Source: Microvirga roseola
GTDB taxonomy: Bacteria > Pseudomonadota > Alphaproteobacteria > Rhizobiales > Beijerinckiaceae
DNA length: 64,000 nucleotides
Direction: 5' to 3'
Assembly: GCF_020866965.1 (NCBI RefSeq)
Contig: NZ_JAJATX010000001.1
Coordinates: 1 to 64,000 of the forward strand
Part shown: in pieces, positions 1 to 8,454 of the stretch
Layout of the letters: the number at the start of each line of letters is the position of its first letter
Numbering within the stretch: position 1 is the stretch's first letter
Translations under genes and position numbers: made by a program
Notes under the pieces: model-generated
The model's database searches: none
Seen by the model: only the letters and a program-made list of their open reading frames with translations
What the model was told of the DNA's origin: nothing

Positions 1-280
1 TCAAAACACCAAGAGCCCTCTTGCCACGCAGGCGCCGTCCACACACGGCCTTACACGGAAGACGACTCTGTCTTGCTGAAGTCCTTTGCCCCGGATCAGG
101 GCCAGCTCGTTTGGAGGGGCACATAGCAAACGAGTTCTTTTAGACTCTTTTCTCCCCCAGAAGCCGTTTGCGAATTCCCAAAAGCACCCAGCCCCCACTT
201 TCGCCACCAGACAACCAAAGATTGCTGCATCATGCGTCCGCTGCCCGCTGTGATTCGGGTCCTACGCTGACGAGACGCCG
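1..280. other. Window edge, no gene recognised
   Basis: No open frame here resembles a known protein. The only long frame (68 codons, minus strand, 1-207) has no family resemblance, no convincing ribosome binding site and an unusual composition. The last part must carry the 5' leader of the exporter starting at 281, but I see no clear promoter hexamers. Confidence 0.4.
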
Positions 281-2134
281 ATGTTCCGCTACTTCGAGAC
301 CCGGATCGACTTCATGAAGCGCCCGCCGGAGGAGTCTCCGCCGGATACGCTCTGGGGCTTCTACTGGCACTTCATCAGGCAGGCGAAGGGCCTGTTCTTC
401 GCGCTCTTCGCCATCGGCTTCGTCCTGGCGGTGGTCGAGGCGCTGGTGCCCTATCTCATCGGGCAACTGGTCAACGCCCTGTCGCAGACCTCGCCCGAGG
501 GGGTGCTGCGCGAGGCCGGGCCGCTGCTGCTGCTCATGGCGGGCATGATCCTGATCGTGCGGCCCGTCGGCACCCTGCTGTTTCGCCTCCTGGTCAACCA
601 CTCGCTGGCGGTCTCCTTCACCAACATGGTCCACTGGCAGAACTACTGGCACGCGGTGCGCCAGCCCTTAAACTTCTTCCAGGAGGATTTCGCGGGGCGG
701 ATCGCCAACCGGGTGCTGCAGACCGGGCGGCCCCTGCGCGAGACGATTCTCTCCGTCGCCCGCGCGGTCTGGCAGATCCTGATCTTCGGCGCGGCCTCCA
801 TCGGGCTTCTCGCCACGCAGGACATCCGGCTCGCCATGCCCATGGCCGGATGGTTCGTGCTCTACGCCGCGCTCCTCGTTTATTTCCTGCCGCGCATCCA
901 AGTCCGCTCGCGGGAATCGAGCGAGGCGCGCTCCGCCGTGACGGGGAAGGTGGTGGACAGCTTCACCAACATGATGACCGTCAAGCTCTTCGGGCGCAGG
1001 CGGGACGAGGATGCCTATATCAGCGAGGGCTATCGCCGGGTGAACGACGTTTTTCTGCGCCAGCAGCGCATGAACACGATGTACGTGGCGGGGCTGGTCT
1101 TTCTCAACGCGGTCTTCCTGGTCGCGACCGGCGCGGTCGCCGTGTGGCTGTTCAGCCTGAACCGCCTGGATGCGGGCATGATGACCACGGCGCTGCTTCT
1201 ATCGACGCAGATCGTCTCCATGTCCGGCTGGGTCGGCTTCGAGATCATGAGCATCTTCGAGAATGTCGGCACCGTGCAGGAAGGCATGAAGACCATCGCG
1301 CGCCCGCTCACCATGCAGGACAAGCCGCATGCACGGCCCCTCGCGGTCACGCGCGGCGAGGTCCGCTTCGAGAATGTCAGCTTCTCCTACGGCGACGGCG
1401 AGAGGGTCATCGAGCGCATGAACCTCACCATCCGTCCGGGCGAAAAGATCGGGCTCGTCGGCCGCTCGGGCGTCGGCAAGACGACCCTCGTCAACCTGCT
1501 CCTGCGCTTCTTCGAGCCGCAGGAAGGCCGCATCCTCATTGACGGGCAGGACGTCGCCGATGTGCTGGAGGAAAGCCTGCGGTCACAGATTTCGGTGGTG
1601 GCGCAGGACACCTCGCTGCTTCACCGCTCCATCGCGGAAAACATCCTTTACGGCCGCCCCGATGCCGGGGAGGAGGCCATGCGCGAGGCCGCGCGCCAAG
1701 CCCATGCGGCGGAGTTCATCGAGCGCCTCGCCGACAGCAAGGGACGGCGGGCCTACGAGGCGCATGTGGGCGAGCGGGGAGTGAAGCTCTCGGACGGACA
1801 GCGTCAGCGCATCGCCATCGCCCGCGTGATCCTCAAGGACGCCCCTATCCTGGTGCTGGACGAGGCGACCTCGGCGCTCGATTCCGAGGTCGAGGCGGCC
1901 ATCCAGGAATCCCTTGCCACCCTCATGCAGGGCAAGACGGTGATCGCCATCGCCCACCGCCTCTCGACGCTCCAGCTCATGGACCGCCTGATCGTCATGG
2001 ACGAGGGCCGCCTCGTGGAGGAGGGGGCGCACGAGGAGCTTCTGGACAGGGGCGGGATCTATGCTGGCCTCTGGGCGCGCCAGTCCGGCGGGTTTCTCGC
2101 TCCGCGCAAGGGCGCGCGGGATGCGGTGGCCTGA
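281..2134 (+). CDS. ABC exporter, fused membrane and ATPase domains
   Basis: A 617-residue half-transporter of the ABCB/MsbA type. The N-terminal half (about 30-320) carries hydrophobic transmembrane segments; the C-terminal half is the nucleotide-binding domain. Visible motifs are Walker A GRSGVGKTT at 394-402, the signature LSDGQ at 503-507 (D in place of the usual G), Walker B ILVLDEAT at 523-530 and the H-loop AIAHR near 556-560. Such proteins dimerise in the inner membrane and export lipids, peptides or drugs using ATP; the substrate cannot be told from sequence. The start at 281 has a weak GACGAG upstream; a second Met at residue 12 is possible. The next gene starts 90 bp downstream on the same strand. 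Confidence 0.9.
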   Translation: MFRYFETRIDFMKRPPEESPPDTLWGFYWHFIRQAKGLFFALFAIGFVLAVVEALVPYLIGQLVNALSQTSPEGVLREAGPLLLLMAGMILIVRPVGTLLFRLLVNHSLAVSFTNMVHWQNYWHAVRQPLNFFQEDFAGRIANRVLQTGRPLRETILSVARAVWQILIFGAASIGLLATQDIRLAMPMAGWFVLYAALLVYFLPRIQVRSRESSEARSAVTGKVVDSFTNMMTVKLFGRRRDEDAYISEGYRRVNDVFLRQQRMNTMYVAGLVFLNAVFLVATGAVAVWLFSLNRLDAGMMTTALLLSTQIVSMSGWVGFEIMSIFENVGTVQEGMKTIARPLTMQDKPHARPLAVTRGEVRFENVSFSYGDGERVIERMNLTIRPGEKIGLVGRSGVGKTTLVNLLLRFFEPQEGRILIDGQDVADVLEESLRSQISVVAQDTSLLHRSIAENILYGRPDAGEEAMREAARQAHAAEFIERLADSKGRRAYEAHVGERGVKLSDGQRQRIAIARVILKDAPILVLDEATSALDSEVEAAIQESLATLMQGKTVIAIAHRLSTLQLMDRLIVMDEGRLVEEGAHEELLDRGGIYAGLWARQSGGFLAPRKGARDAVA

Positions 2135-2224
2135 CACTCGCGCAGGCGGCGCGCCTCCCTTCCGTATCCGCCCGATGGCGGATAGGGTGCCTCCCATTCC
2201 AACAACCCTGAGATTGCCTGCCCC

Positions 2225-3661
2225 ATGCACAACGATCCCCTGAGCCTCGACGCCATTGCCAAGCACGTGGATGCGAAGGCGGCCGATTACTGCGGCTTGA
2301 GCGACCGCATCTGGGCTGCGCCGGAGCTTGCCTTCGAGGAGCACCGCGCCGTGGCCGAGCAGGTGGCCATGCTGGAGCGCGAGGGCTTTCGCATCGCGAA
2401 GAATGTGGGCGGCATGGCCACCGCCTTCGTCGCGGAATGGGGCTCGGGCGGTCCCGTCGTCGGGATTCTCGGTGAGTTCGACGCGCTGCCGGATCTGGCG
2501 CAGGAATCGGGGGTGACGGCGCACAAGCCCACGCAGGCCGGCACGCCGGGCCATGGCTGCGGGCACAATCTTCTGGGAGCAGGCTCGGCGCTCGCTGCCG
2601 TGGCGCTCAAGGATGCGCTGGAGGCGGAGGGCATTGCAGGCACGGTGCGCTATTACGGCTGTCCGGCGGAGGAGAGCGGCTCCGGAAAGACCTTCATGGC
2701 GCGGGCGGGCCTGTTCGACGATCTCGACGCCGCCTTCTGCTGGCATCCGCACGTGATCAACGAGGTCTCGACCACCTCGTCGCTCGCCTGCATCCAGGCC
2801 TATTTCCGCTTCCGCGGCCGCGCGGCGCATGCCGCCGCTTCGCCGGAGCTTGGGCGCTCCGCGCTCGACGCGGTGGAGCTGATGAATGTGGGCGTGAACT
2901 ACATGCGCGAGCACATGCCCTCGGACGCGCGCGTGCACTATGCCGTCACCAACACGGGCGGCGATGCGCCCAACGTCGTGCAGGCCTATGCGGAATCGCT
3001 CTATCTCGTGCGTTCGCCCTTCCTGCCCGATGCGGAGCGCCTCTTCGAGCGCGTGAAGAAGATCGCGGAAGGCGCAGCGCTGATGACGGAGACATCCGTG
3101 TCGGTGCAGATCACGGACGCGACCTCCAACGTCGTTCCCAACAAGGCGCTGCAGGAGGCCATGTACGAGAACATGAAGCGCCTCGGCCCGCCCGCCTACG
3201 ACGAGCAGGACTACGCCTTCGCAAAGGATCTCCAGCAGGCCGCGATCACGGAGGAGGACATCCTAGCGAGCGTGAAGCCCTACGACATCTCGCTCAGGTC
3301 CAAGGTGCTGCACGACGGCGTGCTTTCCATGCCGACCCGCGAAGAGGTGATGATGGGTACCACGGATGTCGGCGACGTGAGCTGGATCGTGCCGACCGTC
3401 CAGTGCCATACGGCGTGCTTTGCGGTGGGAACGCCCTTCCACACCTGGCAGCTCGTCACGCAGGGCAACCTGCCCGCGGCGCATAAGGGCATGGTGCTCG
3501 CGGCCAAGGCCATGGCCGCCACAGCCGCCGACTGCCTGCGCAACCCGGACCTCATCGCCCGCGCGAAGGCGGAGCTGAAGGAGCGCACCGGCGGCCGCGC
3601 CTATCGCTGCCCGATCCCCGACGACGTGACCCCCGACGACCTGCGCGCCAAGGCGGCGTGA
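2225..3661 (+). CDS. M20 family metallo-amidohydrolase, AbgB-like
   Basis: A 478-residue M20D peptidase-family protein. The metal-binding segment GHGCGHNLLG lies at about 109-118, followed by the acidic CPAEESGSG motif near 146-154 and a dimerisation-domain insert. Overall form matches AbgB-type aminobenzoyl-glutamate hydrolase subunits and amidohydrolases that cleave N-acyl amino acids. Cytosolic, since no signal peptide is visible. No AbgA partner is adjacent, so the real substrate is unknown. The start ATG at 2225 lacks a strong Shine-Dalgarno sequence. Confidence 0.88.
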   Translation: MHNDPLSLDAIAKHVDAKAADYCGLSDRIWAAPELAFEEHRAVAEQVAMLEREGFRIAKNVGGMATAFVAEWGSGGPVVGILGEFDALPDLAQESGVTAHKPTQAGTPGHGCGHNLLGAGSALAAVALKDALEAEGIAGTVRYYGCPAEESGSGKTFMARAGLFDDLDAAFCWHPHVINEVSTTSSLACIQAYFRFRGRAAHAAASPELGRSALDAVELMNVGVNYMREHMPSDARVHYAVTNTGGDAPNVVQAYAESLYLVRSPFLPDAERLFERVKKIAEGAALMTETSVSVQITDATSNVVPNKALQEAMYENMKRLGPPAYDEQDYAFAKDLQQAAITEEDILASVKPYDISLRSKVLHDGVLSMPTREEVMMGTTDVGDVSWIVPTVQCHTACFAVGTPFHTWQLVTQGNLPAAHKGMVLAAKAMAATAADCLRNPDLIARAKAELKERTGGRAYRCPIPDDVTPDDLRAKAA

Positions 3662-4056
3662 GGACTTTCCCCTCACCCTTGCGGGGAGGGGCCAGGGATG
3701 GGGGTGGTCCGACTGGGTGAGCGTCCGTTCAAGCGCAGCGCTGAACACCTCTCCTTGTGGGAGAGGTCGGACCGTCAGGTCCGGGTGAGGGGTTACTGAC
3801 CTCTCCGGATCGACCTGTAACGCCTCACCCTCGCTGCGCTCGACCTCTCCCTCAGGGAGAGGTGGGGCTGTAGCGGCGTCGCGTTTCCATCGTGAGGCGC
3901 AGAGACTGACTTTCTGAGTAACATCTCTCAATCCTGCCCGCAGAAGAAGGGTGAATGCGTCATCTTGCATCCAGGCAAGCTCAGCTTGGCGCTCCCTCGG
4001 GTCGCGCTTGCAGGCCTGCAACTCTATCTTGATGGCAGCACCAGGGAGAAAGCCCC
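3662..4056. repeat. Intergenic palindrome cluster (REP-like)
   Basis: A 395-bp gap rich in related inverted repeats built on ACCTCTCC/GGAGAGGT and CCTCACCC/GGGTGAGG half units, alternating in orientation. Two clear hairpins are ACCTCTCC-N5-GGAGAGGT at about 3749-3770 and ACCTCTCCC-TCA-GGGAGAGGT at about 3842-3865. Elements of this kind are scattered between genes in many alphaproteobacteria. I see no gene here. Confidence 0.6.
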
Positions 4057-4995
4057 ATGAAGCTGACCGGAATCCATCACCTCACCGCCATCACCGCGGA
4101 CGCCGCCGGCAACCACGCCTTCTACACGCAGGCGCTGGGCCTCAGGCTCGTCAAGAAGACGGTCAACCAGGACGATGTGAGCGCCTATCACCTGTTCTAT
4201 GCCGACGGCCTCGCCTCGCCCGGAACGGACATCACCTTCTTCGACTGGCCGGTGGGACGCGAGCGGCGCGGCGCCCACAGCATCTCGCGCACGGGGCTTC
4301 GTGTGAACGGCGAACGCTCCCTGCAATGGTGGAAGGAGCGCTTTGCTTCCCTCAACATCCGGCACGAGGCCGTCGTCGAGCGCGACGGGCGGCTCACCCT
4401 CGACTTCGAGGATTTCGAGGGCCAGCGCCTGAGCCTCGTGGACGATGGCGGGCAGGGCGAGGCGCACCCCTGGGAGCGCAGCCCCGTCCCGGCCGAGCAC
4501 CAGATCCGGGGCCTCGGGCCCATCACCATGAGCGTGCCGCGGCTCGACCGCACCGCCCGCGTCCTGACCGAGGCGATGGACATGCGTGCGGAGCGGGAAT
4601 ACCGCGTCGGCGACGCCACGGTCCACGTCTTCGCCATGGGCGAGGGCGGAGCGGCGGCGGAGCTGCATGTGGCCGTGGAGCCCCATCTGCCGATGGCGAA
4701 GCCGGGTGCTGGCGGCGTGCACCATGTCGCCTTCCGCACGCCCGATGAAAAGACGTACCAGGAATGCTGGGAGCGCCTGCAGAACCTGCGCGCGCCCTCC
4801 AGCGGCCCGGTGGATCGCTACTATTTCAAGAGCCTCTATTTCCGCGAGCCGAACGGAATCCTGTTCGAGATCGCCACCGACGGGCCGGGCTTCGATGCGG
4901 ACGAACCCATGGATAGGCTCGGCAAGCGCCTCGCGCTCCCGCCTTTCCTGGAGCCGCGCCGGGCCGAGATCGAGGCGGGCCTGAAGCCCCTGTAA
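4057..4995 (+). CDS. VOC-fold ring-cleaving dioxygenase-like protein (MhqO family)
   Basis: A 312-residue protein with two vicinal-oxygen-chelate modules, beginning with the typical GIHHLTAIT segment. The second module has a GGVHHVAF segment near residues 223-230 and an [13 protein letters not shown] ending. The family includes MhqO/YkcA hydroquinone dioxygenases, in which two His and one Glu bind Fe(II) or Mn(II). The substrate is not deducible here. The final codons form half of a hairpin shared with the convergent neighbour. Upstream GGGAGAAAGCCCC serves as the likely ribosome binding site. Confidence 0.85.
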   Translation: MKLTGIHHLTAITADAAGNHAFYTQALGLRLVKKTVNQDDVSAYHLFYADGLASPGTDITFFDWPVGRERRGAHSISRTGLRVNGERSLQWWKERFASLNIRHEAVVERDGRLTLDFEDFEGQRLSLVDDGGQGEAHPWERSPVPAEHQIRGLGPITMSVPRLDRTARVLTEAMDMRAEREYRVGDATVHVFAMGEGGAAAELHVAVEPHLPMAKPGAGGVHHVAFRTPDEKTYQECWERLQNLRAPSSGPVDRYYFKSLYFREPNGILFEIATDGPGFDADEPMDRLGKRLALPPFLEPRRAEIEAGLKPL

Positions 4996-5008
4996 TCAGG
5001 GCTTCAGG
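4980..5008. terminator. Bidirectional hairpin made of two coding ends
   Basis: CCTGAAGCCC (4980-4989) and GGGCTTCAGG (4999-5008) are perfect 10-bp arms. The 9-nt loop holds both stop codons: TAA (4993-4995) of the plus gene and TGA (4996-4998, complement) of the minus gene. There is no long U tract, so termination activity is inferred from position and symmetry. Confidence 0.6.
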
Positions 5009-5895
5009 ATCCCTTCGATAACATCGACGACCCGGGCCGCCTCCTCGAACGTGGCGAGGCGGCTCGGCTGGCCGGATAGAAGCCTTGCGAGTTCCGTCAC
5101 CTGGTTCGAATCCGCCCGGGCCGGCGCGATGTCGCCGCTCTCGTGAGTCAGGCGGTACCACTCGGTCATCACGGCCGAGCTCTTCGACCCCTTCACCTCG
5201 AAACGGTCGAACTCCTCCGCCTCGCCCTCCACCGCCGCATCGATAGTGAAGGTGCAGCCGGGAAATTGCAGCCGCGCGCGCATACTCGTCTCGCTCCCCG
5301 TCGCGCCGCGCTCGATGGAGCGTTCGGCAAGCGTCGCCTCTCCGAACAGGCGGTGGGCCAGGAAGACGAAGTGGGAGACGACCTCCCGGGTGAAGCCGCC
5401 CTGTTCCGGGCCGGCGAGCCACGTCACGGCCCCGTGCTGCCAGCCCCGCGGCCATGTCCTGAAGCGAAGTGTCAGATGAGCCGAAAGCTCCTGTCCGAGA
5501 ACACCCTCCTCGACGAGCTCCTGCATCCGCAAAGCAGCGGGCGCGGTGGCGAAGGGAAAGTTCACGGCGGACGGAACGCCCGCCTGCCTGACCGCATCGA
5601 GGCATCCTCGCGCCGATGCGGGCGAGGCGGCGAGGGGCTTCTCGCAGAACACAGTCTTGCCCGCACCCGCCACGGCCCGCACGATCTCCTCATGCGAGGC
5701 AGGCGGCGTCGCGATGTAGACGCAGTCGATGGCGGGATCGGCGATGAGATCCTGCACGCTCCTTGCGCGAGGAATGTCGATTGCCGCCGGCGCGGGATCG
5801 TAGCCGGCGATGATCGAGAAATCCGGATTGGCCTTGATGCTGTCGATCAGGCGACGCCCCATGGTGCCGAGCCCGATGATACCGATTCCGTACAT
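4996..5895 (-). CDS. Gfo/Idh/MocA family NAD(P)-dependent oxidoreductase
   Basis: A 299-residue protein with an N-terminal Rossmann fold. The nucleotide motif GLGTMG is at residues 8-13 and the family signature EKP is at 85-87 in FCEKPLA. The C-terminal alpha/beta domain follows. Members oxidise or reduce sugars, inositol or related polyols, or biliverdin. The substrate is not evident and no sugar genes are nearby. Its stop codon directly abuts that of the convergent glyoxalase-fold gene. Confidence 0.88.
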   Translation of the reverse strand: MYGIGIIGLGTMGRRLIDSIKANPDFSIIAGYDPAPAAIDIPRARSVQDLIADPAIDCVYIATPPASHEEIVRAVAGAGKTVFCEKPLAASPASARGCLDAVRQAGVPSAVNFPFATAPAALRMQELVEEGVLGQELSAHLTLRFRTWPRGWQHGAVTWLAGPEQGGFTREVVSHFVFLAHRLFGEATLAERSIERGATGSETSMRARLQFPGCTFTIDAAVEGEAEEFDRFEVKGSKSSAVMTEWYRLTHESGDIAPARADSNQVTELARLLSGQPSRLATFEEAARVVDVIEGILKP

Positions 5896-6000
5896 GTCGC
5901 ATTTACCTCGACGCGATTGACGTCATCCCTATAGGGCCTCGCACGGTGGGATGCGAGACGGCCGATCGCGCTATGATGCGTCGGGGAACGGTCGCCTGTT

Positions 6001-6822
6001 CTAACGGCCGACGCCGAAGGAGTAGGAGACGCTCAAGCCCAAGCCGACCTGATTTTCCGAACCGAAGCGCTCGACGATCGGGCTGTCGGCGGCATCCCCC
6101 ACGAGGCGCTCGTAGGTGACATAGGCCGTCGTCGACCATTGCTCGGACCAGTCGTAGCTGGCGGCGGCCGTCGCGCCGACGGACGTGATGCCGCCGGACG
6201 GTTTGTAGGCGGCGACCTGGCCGTTCAGCGCGGCCTCCAGCGGAGTCACGCCGAAATAGGTGCGGGTGAAGGTATCGTCGCCCAGCGAAAGACGCGGACC
6301 GGCGGAGAGAGTGACGGCGCCGAAGCGCTGCACGACGTCGAGGCCGAGATCGGCGACGAAGCCCTCATGCCCGTTGAAGCCGCGCCGGATCTCGGCGCGG
6401 GCGCGCAGGAACTCCACGGGCCAGTATTCCAGGAAGAGGCCGGGCTCCACGGCCCAGTCGATCTTCTTGAGGCCGAAAAGCTCCCTGTTGTCTTCCAGGT
6501 AGCGTCCGCCCTGGAAGCGGCCGACCACGCCGACCCGGACGGCGGAATCCTCGAGGAACGAGAAGCTCAGGCCGTCATCCGGAGCGCTGAAGCGCTCCGG
6601 GGTGCCGGCGCGGCGGAAGCTCAGGGACGGATAGCCGAAGAAGCTGAGATCGTCCGAACCCGGATAGGATGGGCCAACCTTGAGGTTGCCTTTGACAGTC
6701 ACGATCCAGCCCGAGGGGAGGACGGCAGGCGTGGCGAAAACCGGGTCCGCCGCCCGTGCCGGAAGCAGGGCCGATCCGGCCATGAGCAAGGTGGCGAGGG
6801 CGAGGGATCGGGATGCGCGCAT
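6001..6822 (-). CDS. MipA/OmpV family outer-membrane protein
   Basis: About 273 residues when started at the Met that opens MRASRSLALATLLMAG, a Sec signal peptide ending near ALLPARA-AD. An in-frame Met four codons upstream (6834) is also possible; I chose 6822 because TTGAGA lies just upstream. The mature part has alternating beta-strand-like segments and ends in an aromatic-containing strand (SYSFGVGR), as in MipA/OmpV beta-barrels that scaffold murein enzymes or respond to osmolarity. It is divergent from the UspA gene at 7020. The stop is TAG. Confidence 0.85.
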   Translation of the reverse strand: MRASRSLALATLLMAGSALLPARAADPVFATPAVLPSGWIVTVKGNLKVGPSYPGSDDLSFFGYPSLSFRRAGTPERFSAPDDGLSFSFLEDSAVRVGVVGRFQGGRYLEDNRELFGLKKIDWAVEPGLFLEYWPVEFLRARAEIRRGFNGHEGFVADLGLDVVQRFGAVTLSAGPRLSLGDDTFTRTYFGVTPLEAALNGQVAAYKPSGGITSVGATAAASYDWSEQWSTTAYVTYERLVGDAADSPIVERFGSENQVGLGLSVSYSFGVGR

Positions 6823-6941
6823 GATTCTCAACATCGGTTCGAGCAATACTGCCGTGGTGGCCTCAAACGGGGGCGAGGTCAAGCCACAGACGCGGGCTCC
6901 CCGCGAATATGGTTCCCCGAATATCCATCGAGTCAACGGCT

Positions 6942-6982
6942 TTGATCATGGTCAAATCAATGCCCGATGCTTGTCCTATAGT
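6942..6982 (+). promoter_or_regulatory. Fnr/FixK-type box and -10 element before UspA
   Basis: TTGAT-CATG-GTCAA (6942-6955) fits the Fnr/FixK consensus TTGAY-N4-RTCAA exactly. TATAGT at 6977-6982 is a good -10 hexamer and puts a likely transcription start about 40 bp from the box centre, the classic class II activator position. The UspA start codon is at 7020. Confidence 0.65.
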
Positions 6983-7019
6983 GCCGGCCTCCTGATCGTT
7001 CTCGGAGATTCAGAAGGCC

Positions 7020-7887
7020 ATGTTGAAAAGCATCCTTGTCGCTCTCGACGGCTCCGCCTCGAGCCTGCGGGCCGGGCGGATCGCTCTTGCCATCGCCCAT
7101 CGCCACAAGGCTCATGTGAAGGGGCTCGGAATCGTCAATTCTGCCTGGATCCAGCGCCCCGAACCGGTTCCCATCGGTGGAACGGCCTTCAAGCGGGCTC
7201 TCGACCTGCGCGCCATGCAGGATGCGGCGGAGCGGGTCGAGGCGGTGCTGCAGACCTTTCGCGGGGAGGCGGGGCCGGCGAATGCCGTCTCGCTGGATAC
7301 CGAGTCGGTGGACGGCAATCCCCTGGACGTGATCGAACTGCAGACCATCGCCCACGATCTCGTGGTGATCGGACGCAACAGCCTCTTCGAGGTGGACGAG
7401 GAGACCTACGAGGTGCCTCACTGCGTGGACCGCATCATCCGGGGCGAGCCGCGCCCCGTCCTGCTGGTCCCGCCCAATGCCAACGGGAGCGGCGACAGCG
7501 ACCTGACAGGGCCTGATGCTCGTGGCCTTCGACGGAAGCCCCGCCGCCTCCCGCGCCCTGCACATGTTCGCGCTCCTGGGGATCGCCCGGGATCAGGCGG
7601 TCCATGTCCTGAGCGTCGATATCAGGTCGGAGAAGGACGCCGTCGACAAGGCCGTCCGCGCCAGCGCGCTGCTCGAGCGGCACGGCTATGCGAGCGTTCA
7701 TCCCATCGGTCTCGGGAACCGCGATGCGGGCGGACCGAGCGAGGCGATCCTCGGAACCGCCAAGGCCCTGCAGGCCTGCATGATCGTCATGGGAGCCTAC
7801 GGGCACAGCGGCATCCGCGAGATCTTCGGCTCCTGCACGCGGCAGGTCCTCAGCAACTCCACCAAGATGCTCTTCCTGCATCACTAG
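7020..7887 (+). pseudogene. Tandem universal stress protein, frameshifted
   Basis: The first UspA domain begins MLKSILVALDGSASSL and runs to about 7511. The second domain (from ATG 7516, MLVAFDGSPAASRAL) is in the next frame. The whole span is 868 nt, one more than a multiple of three. Removing one base near 7514 would give a continuous protein of about 288 residues with two Usp domains, the usual architecture. The second domain holds the ATP-binding-like GAYGHSGIREIFGS motif. Without repair, the first frame runs on as nonsense to 7982. Preceded by an Fnr/FixK-type box. It could be a true lesion, a split into two genes, or a sequencing error. Confidence 0.75.
7516..7887 (+). CDS. C-terminal UspA domain, possible separate ORF
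   Basis: A 123-residue frame starting at ATG 7516 covers a full Usp fold: N-terminal MLVAFDGSPAAS and the C-terminal G-2x-G-9x-G-S/T nucleotide motif in GAYGHSGIREIFGSCT. It could be translated alone, by termination-reinitiation or not at all; the ribosome binding site is poor. It is best viewed as the second half of the frameshifted tandem UspA gene. Confidence 0.5.
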   Translation: MLVAFDGSPAASRALHMFALLGIARDQAVHVLSVDIRSEKDAVDKAVRASALLERHGYASVHPIGLGNRDAGGPSEAILGTAKALQACMIVMGAYGHSGIREIFGSCTRQVLSNSTKMLFLHH

Positions 7888-7978
7888 GACGAGGAGCAAG
7901 TCATAGCGAAGCGACGGACTGGCGTGATGGCCATTGTAACCGGAGGATCCCAGTCCGCCTCAAAACATCCTTCGGTTC

Positions 7979-7992
7979 CTGACATCGATCAA
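7979..7992 (+). promoter_or_regulatory. Fnr/FixK-like box upstream of the phasin gene
   Basis: CTGAC-ATCG-ATCAA matches TTGAY-N4-RTCAA at 9 of 10 defined positions and lies 77 bp before the phasin ATG. No strong -10 was seen, so this is a candidate only. Confidence 0.4.
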
Positions 7993-8068
7993 AGCCGTGC
8001 GAAGCACCCGGCAGCACGGTGATACGCACAAAGCTCCTGAGGCGGAGCCAAGAGAGAGGAGGATTGTG

Positions 8069-8389
8069 ATGGCGACATTGAAGGCGAACAATTCCAACAG
8101 GAAACTTCCCGACGCTTCGGATGCGATGGCATCCTACATCGCGCTTTGGAGATCCTCGGCGGTCGATCTGCCCCTGGCGCTGATGAGCGAGTCGCTGCGC
8201 TTCATGGGCCACCGGCTCCAGGCCTAGGCGGACCACATCGCGTCGCTCACCCGCTGCAGGACCTTGGCAGAGGCCATGGAAGCCCAGACCACGTTCACGC
8301 GGAATGCGGTTTCGGAATATGCGGCGGAAGCCAACACGATCATGCACGAGGCTCGCTCGGCGGTCGAGGTTCCGTGCGCCGTGGCCTGA
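8069..8389 (+). pseudogene. Phasin family protein, interrupted by in-frame TAG
   Basis: Translation from ATG 8069 (AGGAGG upstream) gives 52 residues ending HRLQA, then TAG at 8225-8227. The same frame then continues for 53 residues, starting ADHIASLTRCRTLAEAMEAQ and ending at TGA 8387. Together they read as a phasin: the usual segment is RLQAQADH, so TAG most simply replaces a CAG glutamine codon. Phasins coat polyhydroxybutyrate granules. The product is truncated to its first half unless suppressed. A good intrinsic terminator follows at 8415. Confidence 0.75.
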
Positions 8390-8414
8390 CGGAGCCTTGC
8401 GCGCTCGTGACGAG

Positions 8415-8442
8415 GGCCCGAGGCGCGAGCCCCGGGCCTTTT
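8415..8442 (+). terminator. Intrinsic terminator of the phasin gene
   Basis: GGCCCG (8415-8420) pairs with CGGGCC (8433-8438), with an inner GGC/GCC stem and a GCGA loop, followed by TTTT. Confidence 0.65.
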
Positions 8443-8454
8443 CCGTGCGGGTCT

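Noticed and set aside
1-207. 68-codon minus-strand open frame at the window edge
   Set aside because: No ribosome binding site or family resemblance, and composition unlike neighbouring proteins.
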